In this document: piece after piece, positions 35,851 through 46,456 of the stretch
Position numbering within the stretch: the first letter of the stretch is position 1
Layout: each line of letters opens with the position of its first letter
Source of the DNA: Anarhynchus alexandrinus
Taxonomy: Eukaryota > Chordata > Aves > Charadriiformes > Charadriidae
NCBI GenBank assembly: GCA_008711295.1
Contig: VUYV01000068.1
Span: forward strand, 1,316,638 to 1,380,637
DNA length: 64,000 nt
Direction of reading: 5' to 3'
Notes under the pieces: generated by a model
Database searches by the model: none
Seen by the model: the letters and a program-made list of their open reading frames with translations, nothing else
Told to the model about the DNA's origin: nothing
Made by a program: the position numbers and the translations under genes

Positions 35851-36927
35851 TCTCAAAGATTCCCGGGCTATACTAGTATCACAGTCTAGGCTCTCACCTA
35901 CTCTTTCTGCCCAACAACTCAGACACTCCTTGAATCCACCTCATATCTTCCCAGATTAAAATTTCTTGCAACACTATGAAAAAAACCATGTATCAGACAG
36001 TAGACATGGTTTGCTGTGGAGGGACTCTGCAATGTTTGCTGATTTTTTGAGTCTGTGATACTGGTTTTCCTGCCTCGCTTCCAACTTCCAAACAGCACCG
36101 GGAGAAAATTCAATAGGGTTGAATATTTATGACTTTTCTATGTAACAAGTTCTGGGACTGACATGAAAAAAAGACTGCAGTTATGAACAGGAAGAGACAG
36201 TCTGTAAAACTGAAGGTGGAGGAGAGGTCTTTTCACCGCTGTTAAATTCCAGTCTATGCAAACAGTAGCTATATGGGAAATCAATAGCAAAACCCCCATA
36301 GACTTTGATGGGGGAACAATTAGGTCACTCTTGGTTGTCTTTGAATTCCCACACTGGGTATGTCTATTGTTTGCTTGGCTGGCATTGTCTTGAAAAACCT
36401 ACTGGCTTTTTTTCCTTTGTTCTGGGTTGCTTACATACATTAACTGCACTAATTCTTATACTAAAGCCTACGTGTAATGGATGGGAATAGGCCAACTTTC
36501 TTTTAAACTGTCTGCGACTTGGTTCCTGGCCCTACTGTGGTTCAAAAGGCTGCTAGCGCTGCAAAGTGTTCATGTAACTGCTCGCACAGAGTTCGTAAGC
36601 ACAGTTATTTGAACCTTACTGTGCTTTCCTGTAAGATTACTGTGAAAAGAAGAAAGATAATAGCAGTTTGCCATGAAGATATGAAATAACCCTCCTCTGA
36701 GGCACTCTATCACTATCTAGTGGCAGCTTGCACCCGCTTATGGTATCCTCGCAGGTGCCTCAGGTGTGAGTAAGAATTGGACCCAGGGTTGTGGTTTCGT
36801 TAATTGCTGCAAAACAGAGAGCGTGGACTAGGGCAGGTATCAGAGGTTGTGCCGTGTCTGCACAGGTACTCCTGCGCTGTGATTGGGTTAGGGAAATGAA
36901 AGAGTTGACAACATTTTTTAAAAAAAT
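35851..36927. other. No recognisable gene; old repeat remnants
   Basis: Contains an ancient-repeat core at 36283-36331 and another short phrase (taagaattggaccc) at 36768-36786. No open frame with recognisable content. Confidence 0.55.
36283..36331 (+). repeat. Ancient interspersed repeat core (ccatagactttgatgg)
   Basis: The string cccccatagactttgatggg, followed by gaacaattaggtcac, closely parallels the sauropsid repeat phrase cccattgacttcaatggg with agcaggatcaggcc. It is nearly palindromic around gact. This is the clearest of several such fragments in the window. The family is not named here because a library comparison would be needed. Confidence 0.45.
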
Positions 36928-36955
36928 TATGTTATGTTATGTTATGTTATGTTAT
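36928..36955 (+). repeat. Pentanucleotide microsatellite (TTATG)n
   Basis: Five tandem copies of ttatg followed by a partial unit (ttatttatg). It is immediately preceded by an A-rich stretch. The copy number makes it a likely length-variable marker. Confidence 0.9.
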
Positions 36956-37019
36956 TTATGCTGAGCTGGATCTGCCCATTCCCTTGGTCACCCTGCAGCC
37001 AGATGATCACTAACAGCAG

Positions 37020-37300
37020 AGCAGAGGGAGGAGTGGGGTGTTTGGGGAGGTGGGAAGGAAGGTGGGTTCACCCCTTTTCGCAGCACCACGAAAGCTGAAG
37101 TGTGGTTCAGCAAGGGTGTAGAAGCCCGGGTGCCTTATGGGAGGGCGCAGGAGGACCCTGGTCCCCAGTGGAGTGGCGCAGCTGAAGAGCGCTGCTTGCT
37201 TTCCTGGGCCGGGCAGGAGCTGCGTGGCAGCTGCTTGGGGTGAGGAGGCTCTTGCCCGCCTGGGCTCCTCCCTTGGTGGTGGGTGAGAGCTGAGAGATGA
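37020..37300. other. GC-rich stretch next to a CR1 tail, function unknown
   Basis: About 280 bases noticeably richer in G and C than the surroundings, with scattered CG dinucleotides (gggcgcagg, gtggcgcagctg, gggccgggc). It directly precedes the CR1 tail at 37346. Open frames on the minus strand (37010-37309) are proline- and serine-rich and unrecognised. It could be part of an old element carrying the CR1 tail, or simply a GC-rich patch. It is weaker than the island at 62.2 kb. Confidence 0.35.
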
Positions 37301-37345
37301 TATCCTCACCTGGCCTAACCTGGGACAAAATCACTAAGTTCAGAG

Positions 37346-37540
37346 GAGCTGCCCCGTCTCAGTGAGCTGAAGTTGTCCAGGGAAGCTGTGGAGGCCCCAT
37401 CTCTGGAGGTGTTCAAGGCCAGGCTGGATGGGGCTTTGAGCAACCTGGTCTAGTGGAAGGTGTCCCTGCCCATGGCAGGGGTTTGGGACTAGATGATCTT
37501 CAAGGTCCCTTCCAACATAAACCATTCTATGATTCTATGG
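37346..37540 (+). mobile_element. CR1 LINE, 5'-truncated 3' end
   Basis: Plus-strand CR1 end. It contains gaagttgtccagggaagctg, then aggccccatctctggaggtg, then caaggccaggctggatgggg and gagcaacctggtctagtgg, then the 3' UTR (gtccctgcccatggcagggg, ggactagatgatcttcaagg) and the tail ccattctatgattctatgg. This is a different subfamily pattern from 35123-35848: it has the tgcccatggcagggg insert and a TCTATG rather than TCTGTG octamer. The coding part is broken. The boundary at the left is approximate. Confidence 0.93.
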
Positions 37541-39579
37541 TTTATGGCTGCGTGAAACCCAGCACTCCTGAGCAGCAGGGGGAAGCGTGCGAGAGGCAGG
37601 GGTGGTGGCTACTCTTGCACAAGCAGAGGGCACATTTTCCCCCACAGGGTTGCCCCTTTGTTTGCTGATCCCATCTAACTGGGTCCTCTGAGCAGGGGGG
37701 AAACTGCGGTGCCTTCATGCTTTGTCAAGGCAAGGCTTTGTGGTGGGCTCTGTGGGTGCGGGGAATAGGGGCTCCATGGGCACGAGACTGTATGTAACAG
37801 GGCAGTTAGGCTTCTGAGCTTCCACCTCTCTAATGCGCGGGGGTTTATTGTTTCCCTTTGTGCCTTGGATTTTTCTCTTGGCCTGGGCGTTTTTTAAAGC
37901 TCACACAAAGCCTTGCCCTGGCACTGCCCTGGCATTAGGAAAGCAGAAGATAAGAGAGCCTCCTGTTTGAAGAGACAAATATTCGTAAATATGTCCTGGG
38001 TGTTTTTCCCTGCACAATATCCTCTTTCTGTGTGCTCATTTGGAGAAGCTGTTCTTCACTTCTCCTCTAAAATGCTTTTGTGCGGCATTGCTGATGCAGA
38101 ATGGTTGCCACGTCCCCTGCAGAGGGGACTGATTGATCCCTACATATACACATATATAATCTGTTGAGTGATTCTTCACAATAAGAGGCACTTTGCAGAA
38201 GTAAATTATTATTACTATCATACCATTACTTCACTCCTTTGGAACGAGGCCATTTTCCCCCCACTAACTATCAGCATTCCCTTCTAGACAAATAGTAGTG
38301 CAGATACTCTCGGGATGAGTCACCGAGCTGCTGCGATAGGGTGGCAGTTCGTCCTCAAATAAGAAGCCTATTAGTAGTGCAATGTGTGCAGTCACCACTG
38401 CCTCAGAAACAGGAATCCCAAGGTTGCTCTTGAGGCAGCATTAGTATGACTCTGTCACTAGGCTGCCTTAGCTTGCCTGACATTTTCACTTATGATGAAA
38501 ATACCAGGCTGCTGATGTCAAAGCAGGACCTGTGTGACTCCAGTGGAGTCTGAATAACTACTCTAACACATTATCCTAGCGGAAATAATTCCAGGGTAGG
38601 GGCTTGCAAAGCTGTGTTCATGCGGAGCCGCTTTATGGGGGAAATGGCAACCTGAGAGCCGTGCTAAAAAATTAATCTGGAAAGCCATATTTTTACATCT
38701 GATCACATAAACAGGTGTTGCCCTGAAGTTGCCAGTCCTGGCAATGGGACATCCCTGGAAGTAGCTTGCTGTTCTCACCCCTAGATATCCCTCACTGTCC
38801 CCTGGGGCCTCTACTGAGTCCTGATACAACCCTGAAGGAGTTACCTGGACACTCATCAGTCGTCCGATTCTGTCAATGATACGCACAACTCAAAAACCTG
38901 TTTCTGGGCCTCATTCAAAAGCTTCACCGGCTTCTAGTAGCTTGCAAGCTGCTCTTTGGGAAGAATTTGGGGTGGGGTGGAAGATCCGTTCCTTAAGTAA
39001 TCCTGTAGCAGTAATGTTTGCTTTAATGTATACTGAGGAATATCGTTAGATCTTTACTCTCTCCTGACTTTCAGTGACGAGGGCTTTGGCTGTTGTTAAT
39101 TTTCAGGTACTTTTTGTACTCGGGAAGGCTGTGGATTGAGCTAAACTGAGAGAGCAAAGATGCTTGCCTGCCTTTCTCATTGCGTTCTGTGTAGTCGCTG
39201 TGGTATATGGGAGGGCACGCTTTGTCCTGTAACGGCAGGGTTCAGCATAGTTTAATGTGCTGTGGTGCCTGAGCCATGGGTGACAGTAAGTGATCTGCGT
39301 CCAAAGACTGCGGCAGACAGTGGTGTGGAGACTGAGTGCTGGTACCTGTGCGTGTTTGCCTCCTCTGGGGGATGATAAAGGGCAACGTCTCCACATCCAG
39401 AGCTTTGTGTTAACATGTACTGGAAATTACCATGAGGTCTAGAGCAAGCTTGTTCTGGGGAGTGTGGCACACTGATTCTGGCCAACCAAACTGCTAGGAG
39501 GTTTGAAGAAGCCATTGAAAACAGTATCCAGAGAGCAGCGACGAGTATGAAACCTGCTTGTCCTTAGTAATTTGGCTGA
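37541..39579. other. No recognisable gene
   Basis: No supported coding segment. The longest open frame (38563-38886, minus, 107 codons) shows no known motif, and no clear splice context was found. Confidence 0.6.
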
Positions 39580-39645
39580 TTTCACGACCTTGATTTAAGA
39601 ATCAGCAATAGGTTTCACTACCTTGTTTTAAGAATCAGCAATAAA
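39580..39645 (+). repeat. Tandem duplication of a 33-bp unit
   Basis: Two head-to-tail copies of 33 bases: tttcacgaccttgatttaag + aatcagcaatagg and tttcactaccttgttttaag + aatcagcaataaa. They differ at four positions. The exact period and few differences indicate a small, fairly old local duplication. It has no coding meaning. Confidence 0.9.
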
Positions 39646-42600
39646 AGAGAAGAGGTTGGACTTGCAAGGTGGCACAAGTCGGTGCAGTTTCACTGAACTG
39701 AATGCAGCTGTGGCAACGTACACCAGTGAGCCATCCAGTTCGAGGCCTTAAAAGCTTTAAGGTGATGAGTGTTCCCTGCTGGTGGCTGATTATTATTGGT
39801 ACGCTTTGGTACAATGCCGCTGAAGTGCAGTACTCTATCAATTCAGCACATTACATGAGCCTCAGGCTTGCTTCACTTTTGTTCAACTTTTTTTGGGCAC
39901 CAGAATTCACTCTCATTTTACGGTGATGTAAGCCTGGAATAAAGCCATGACACACTGGCAGCACTCCTTCGGGTACGGGTTTGTGCAGACAAGGAGAAGT
40001 GTGTTTGTCCCTGTCTGAAAGAACTTTCTGGCTTGATAAGTTAGATGTTTTTCAGGTTATTTTTATTTATTTATTTTCGTTTTCTTACTGCTCACTCGCT
40101 ACAGGAAAAGGGCTCGCCACACTTACAGTATATACAGATGTACGTGCCTCGCTCTCAGATTCCCTATAGGCAAACGATGATAAATGTGGAGGAAAAGAAA
40201 GATGGCTTTTAAAGAATGACCTTAGGAAACAAAAACTGCAAAAATAGTTGCTGTGCCTGGCATTTCATCTGTAAATACCCAGGGAAATTAATTCAAATGC
40301 AAGTGGGAAATGCATCCATATCTTTGGGTAGAGGAAACTGAGGTTGTTTGCACAGCAGCTGGCTCTTTGGGGCAGTCTTCTACTGGTGTAGCCATGGGTT
40401 TCTTCATTGAAAGGGGAAAGAGGTCATTGCTGGAAGATATTTTAAATGAAATATCAAATGTGCAGTAACTCTTTTATTGCCTAATAGTCCTTGTTTTTCT
40501 CATTGCCTGTCAGATCTCCCCTTGACTTGAGAAGCAAGTGTCTTCTGAGGAGCAGCTGGGCTGTTTGCTTGGTTAACTATTTTCAAGACTTACCTCTTCT
40601 CTTTCTTTTTCTTTCTGTGCAATATGTTTACAGTGTATTTGGCCTGATTGCCATTGGCATTGACTCTGCAGGGCGCTTGACCTAGTGGGCCGGTTGCATC
40701 ATTGGATATTTATATAAAGAATCAAGGTTTGTTTCATTAGTTCCACGACCTACCCTGGAGCTCCTAGAGTTGTTGCCTATAGGTATTTCTTCCAGAATGT
40801 TCTTATGCATAAAATTTATGAGATTCTCCTTGTTAAAAACCAAGAAATTAAAAAATGAAATAACTACTGACAAAAGCCTAGAACGCTCAGTTTGGAAACT
40901 CACTTTCGTTCAGGAGCGTAGTTGTTAAATACAGGTTAGCGATGCACACAGGGAGATAATTTTGCTTTGCTCTTAGTAATGGAGGCAGAGACAGCATCAC
41001 TTTCCTGTGCTCCCTTTGATCTCTGGTGTCACCTGAACATTCCTGTGCTCTGCAACCTCAGTGCCATTTTCTGGCTGCTATTTCTTGCTGAGGCTGAGGA
41101 TTATTTGGCAAATGCACATTTGAACCTTATGCAACCTTCAGCTTTCTCAGAAGGTAAAGAAGCAGGGCCTGAAAGTCCTGTTGAGGGATCTTGAAAATAG
41201 CAGAGGGAGAAAGAGTAGGCAGTAAATGAAAGACTTTTCTGACTTTTTTTTTTAGGCTTTTAGCCTGTTTTTAGTTACCTTGGCTGAATTGCTTGCCATT
41301 GGTCATATAAATTGGATGCTCATAATCTTTCAATCTACCTCACTCTACCTGTGTCTATGGGAAAGCAAACTCCATCTTCCAGGGAATCAACCTGAACTTG
41401 TGCTGGGACATGAGAAAGTGATAGAGGTAGTTCATAAATGATGGTAGGAAAGAGCTATTCTGAATAGGTATCTCTGAGTTAGTAACCTTAACTTCTCTTT
41501 AAATTTAAGGAAGTGTTTTCCTTTCATGTACCAAAACTGATGAGATGACTCACTCCCTAAAACTATTGATTTCTCTCCAAATCCTGTGAAGAGGACCTAG
41601 CTTAGCTTAGTTCAGTTGTAAATGTATGTTGACAGATGCCTTAAGGTCTGGTGAATCCCACTCTTGTTAGTTCTAAGGATGCAAAGGGGAGCTGAGGATA
41701 CTTAGAGTTTGCAGGAGGTGCCAACCCCAGATTTAGAACAAGGGAATAGCTGTTTAAATTAGACACAACTGAAATCAGCCTTAATTCAGCGAGTTGCTAG
41801 TAACATCACACTCAGCACAAAAAGAACACGATGTTTCCTGTTCTCTGTGGGCTTTTTTAGACATGGGAAAAAATCTGATATAGCATAAAATTGTCACAAA
41901 AGACTGCATATGGCTGATGCCTTATATAGGTTTAAAGGAAATTCCCACGACCGCATTTGACCTTCCTGTTTTTTAAAACACAATCAGCATCCATATAGTT
42001 GTGCACCTGTTTATTATCATGTACTTTGCACATGATGAATCTGCTGAGTTATGCTAAAATTGGCAGGATGCAAGTTGATATACTTGCTAAGGCAGGTGAA
42101 AAATTAAGTTGTCTCTAAAATACGTGACTTCACTTTAACAAACTTGGTTTAGCTATGGCACAAAAAGCTCATCAGAGTACTGAATAAAATAGTCATTTCA
42201 GTGAATACAGAAAGAATAACAGAGTGTATTTTTTTAAATACACACTCTGAATGCAATTCCCTTGCTGAGGGCTTTCTTCTGGGGAATAAACATTGTCGTA
42301 TATGGTCCATTTTGCTAGCAACTCATCTCATTTATTCACCTGAGTTTCATACAGTTCAGTAGAAGAAAAATCTTACCATACAAAGGATGGGCTCTAAGCT
42401 ACTGTTTGACTACACAGAAAATCATACTATACGTTGAATCACAGATTTTTTGGTACTTATTGGATCTTTATCACTTCAGTGAAAAGAGTAGATGACATGA
42501 ATAATTCTTCTGATTGATAGAATGGAGCCAGAATGCTCAGAACCTTTCAGGATTGAGTATCTAAGGCGCAATCTGAGAAGATTCATACCCACAATTAACA

Positions 42601-45600
42601 TCAGGCACTGTGCACAATCCTTTTGACATCTCTGGAGACAGATGCCCAGCATACGGTTAAGAACCTGTAGAAGTCTTTGAACAGATGGAGTTTTAGATTC
42701 CACATTGAGAAATGTGTACTTTAAATATAGCACTAAACCCCCGAAAGGCTGAGTTCAAGTTTCCATTCAGCTCTAGACTAAGAGTTACTTCACCTGGGAA
42801 ATGAATCATATCTCAGAAGAAGGGTGTGCTGTTTGACTGAATTGAACAATTTGGATTCCCAGAATAAAGTGTACTCAAGATACAATAGACACTTCTATAT
42901 ATGCTTTGAATTTAAGTAGGAATAAGTCACACATAGGAATCAACTGGCCATTTATTTGTTCATTTATTTATTGACAGAATTGGATTTTTGGTACTGAAGA
43001 GTATAGATCCATACAAGTCATGCTGCACTTCATTAGCTTTGACAGTCATTTTACTTCTAAATATTTTACTGAGTTTTCTTGCAGCTGCACAATTCCTGGC
43101 TGAACACTAAGGACACATCTGTTCTCCGGCTGCTGCAGGTAGTCATGCCACTGTCACAAAAGAAAGAGTGGGCAAATACACATTGCCAATGTCAGCTCAC
43201 ATTTGGGGATCTTTAACAGTATAGGATCAGGAGGGTGGATCCTGTGTAGGATGGATCACTAGAGGCAAAAGTAGGATCTGAAACTATTTCAAGGAAAATA
43301 CAAATGTGATTCCAGACCTTTGCATAAGAGTTTGCTCCTGGGAAGAAGAAGGGGATCTAATCTCATCTAATGTTAGACAACTGCAGTGTAGGTCCCTGCC
43401 TTTGGGATAACCTCCTTCGTAAGAAGTGAAGAGAAAGAGGTGCCTAAAGGTCATGATTGATTTTTCCTGCCCTACTATCAGTCTTAGGATGAGATTGATC
43501 ACAGCTGCACTTACGAACACCCATTTCTCCATTGACTACAGAGAGACCCTGAAGAATAGGTGAGGTGTAAATGTCTATACCGCAGTCCTCTACAGTTAAG
43601 GGAGGTGAATGTTACCTCTGCACCTCTTGTCCCAGGACCCTTCTCTATCCCTGCAACTGAGTCAGGTAGCAACGTTCACCTGCTGTGAAATACTTTCCTA
43701 CAATTTTCCTAATCCTTCTGCTGAATTTTCTCTAGCTTCCAGATGACACGGAAAAATGCTTTAAAGAGGCCCTAGTTTGAATCAGGCTTGAAGCTATGCA
43801 GATACTTAAATTACCTGATAAACTGATATCTTGTTGATTTAGACATGATTTATCCATTTTTAAGCAGGCTGTGGAACAAAGAGCTCAGACCCCAAACCTA
43901 TCAAACACTCACATGTATAAAATATTGCATCATAGGTAGAGTGGTTTTAAATTGTTACAGGGAATAAGTAGATGATAGTTTTATCTACTGTTACAGAGAA
44001 ACTGTTGGAACCAATTGTCCAAAGCCTTTGTTGTAACCACATTACAACATTATTATTTTCTCTGAGGGTGGTAATGAGGATGAATCAGGCAATAATGCAA
44101 ATCCCTTTGAAAATGAAAAATAACACATAGGATCATTGTTTCTGTGCCCTTTGGGTGCAAAGGCTAAAATAAAGATCTAAGTCGTCTTCTTCTTCTTTCC
44201 AGTAGCCTCTTTGCACCCTTAGTTTTATGATTTCCTCAAGCTCATAAATCTCATGCGAGAGGTAAGGATTGTAAGGACAGAAAAATCACTCTATCAAGTG
44301 AGTTTACATCATTCCTCCTTGTTGCCCTTGTGTTCAATTATTTTCATCCTTAATGGTCTTGTTATTTTCCCTGTACATAAATCAAGCTACGCTGACATGC
44401 AAAATTAAGTGTAGGAAAATCAGCTGCTTGCTTTATTGCCTGATGAGGATGGGCTACAGAGGTATTTGATGCTACTAGCATCCAGGGGAAAGTACCTGAA
44501 AAAGAATTGCCTTTTTGTGCAAAATTTTCTTGATACTGTCTGCACCTTCTAGTCTACATCTTTAAAAAGAGGGAGAGTGGGATCTTGTTGCTGTTGTACT
44601 GGCTGGCAGATCAGGGGGTACCTTGGCCATGCCAGGGGCAGCTGACAGGTCTTAGGCGAAGCTCCTTCACCTCTGTGTCTCTTTCCAATCTAAATGCTTG
44701 CCTTTTAAAAGATCCTCATATTTTACATCAATAAGACTTTCTGTTTGCAGCTACCATTATTTTGCTATGGTGTTCTTCATAAGGAACTGAATAGACAATT
44801 CTGGAGAGAGGGAAGATTTTAATTTATCTTTTTTACACAGGAGTTTTCTACTCAGTAAGTTCAGTTGGAGTGTAAAGTTCCACTTTTTGGGTAAGCACAT
44901 ACGATTGCTTAAAAGATCTGGCAGATTTTCCTACTCCTTTCCATTTTATCAACTGGAATGGTGTTTCAAACTTAACGTGAACTGTTGGTACGCTTCCCAG
45001 TTCCCTCATAGAACAAGCCTGATGGTGTTGCCTACTCATTTGATTGTAAGCTTTTCGCAATCCATTTCCTTTTCTTGTACATTTAAAAGAACTAGAGAGA
45101 ACAGAATCCTGATTCTAGTAGAGGCCTTTGGGCTTTGCTACTTAAAAATCACAATAGATGTTGAACTTCTGCAACCCTTCAAGCCACAACAGAGTAGGTC
45201 AAATATTTGAACCGAGGTAGGAAATGTTAAATGCCATGTTGATTTGGAAATTGTACTTGATACTGTCTCAAAGCATAGGACGGCGTTTCAACTGGTATAA
45301 GTCATAACTTTTTTTGAGGTCAGTGGATCTCATACTGATTTAACTATTACTATCAGTTTGGGTAGTAATGGTTTGGAATGAATGAGACAACTAAGGTTGC
45401 CTCTTAATAAGATTGCCTCTTGTAAGATGCCTCTTCTACATGACTTGAAAAAGACCAAAGCTTAGAAGGAAGGAAAGGCAGAGACCATAAAATAACACGG
45501 GCATGAAAAACCAAGGCATGCATCTCAGAGGGAAAAGATGTTGAAGCTGGAGGACTCAAGATTTATGCCCAGGTTTGGGACAGTCTAATTAAAGGAAGAC

Positions 45601-46339
45601 AAAATGCCGACTTCACCTTTGTGCAAATCAGTTGGATATTTTGTGTACAGAGATCTTGGCAGCAGCACTCTGTGGGTCAAAGAACATTCGTTTGCTTTCA
45701 AATGATTTTCAAGAAATGAATGCTTTTTTGCATTGCTAGTGCCTAACTGTCATGGCATGCAGTTCTCTTGGGAAATTCACTAGCTTTGTCACTCACTGGC
45801 TTTGATTTGCTTTGTTTGGTTTGTTTCTTTTAATTCTTCAATTTTCCTTTTTCTGCTGGCGTCAACTTTGTGCTCGTGCTTCCCGGTCCATGATACTGCA
45901 ATCTTTTACTTATGCACAAAAAGCTGTGGCACTGACCACATAGGTGCAGGCTTCCATGCTCCGTCCTGGCACATTGTTTGTGATTACCACTTTGCATTAT
46001 CCACACAACCCTGGCCTCTTTAGCTGTCATTCAACAGTGCCAGCGAGCACCAGTTTGGTGGTAGCTTCGGCATGTTGACCACTTACCGACTTTGTATTGA
46101 ATTGATGCTACCAGTTTATTTAAGGCAGAGCTTCATATAGACATGCAGCAGTAAAAATACATGGAATTTATAGTTCAGGAACTGTGACACCAGATAAAAG
46201 AATCTATAGGCCAGACAGTCACCCATAATGTACTCCTTTGACCAAGAGGTGCTGGTACAGTCAGCACCTGGGAGGCTGACTCACAATGTCCTCCCTCCGT
46301 ACTTTGCTGCCGCACTGATTATTTACTGGGGCAACAAAG
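39646..46339. other. No recognisable gene; intron-like DNA
   Basis: Open frames are short and unpersuasive. The segment 40327-40366 (gaggaaactgaggttg, then cacagcagctgg) weakly resembles a reversed MIR phrase. The segment 43490-43545 shares phrases with 18440-18530. A TTTA-rich patch lies at 42950-42975. Confidence 0.6.
43440..43560 (+). repeat. Probable ancient interspersed repeat fragment, second copy
   Basis: It contains aggtgcctaaaggtcatg, then gatgagattgat, then tttctccattgacta followed by cagagaga. The order gatgagattgat to tctccattgacta is shared with 18440-18530, which supports a common dispersed origin. aggtgcctaa before a ccattgact core is a frequent combination in old sauropsid repeats. 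Confidence 0.35.
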
Positions 46340-46456
46340 TTCTGCGGTTAGAACACTGAACTGAGATCCAGGACGGAGAAGATAACTCTTGCCTCGGCCA
46401 CAGATGTTCCTTCTGATTTTGGAGAAGTTGTTCAGTGTCTCTGTGACTGTTGGGAG
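46340..46456 (+). mobile_element. tRNA-derived MIR/CORE-like SINE (ancient copy)
   Basis: The segment starts with an A-box-like region (gcggttagaacactgaactg, agatccagga), continues to a degenerate B-box region (ataactcttgcctcggccac, ag), then gattttggagaagttgttca and gtgtctctgtgactgttggg. This order parallels the sauropsid and mammalian MIR-type consensus (ggttagagcactggactggg, cctgggttc, tgccactgac, gaccttgggcaagtca, ctctgtgcctcag). It has no terminal repeats and is too diverged to be active. The 3' half is lost. Confidence 0.55.

Noticed and set aside
38563..38886. 107-codon minus-strand frame
   Set aside because: No domain or codon bias; no supporting splice sites identified.
40327..40366. 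gaggaaactgaggttg with cacagcagctgg as a reversed MIR
   Set aside because: Only about 35 bases match and the order on either side is not continued; too weak to annotate.
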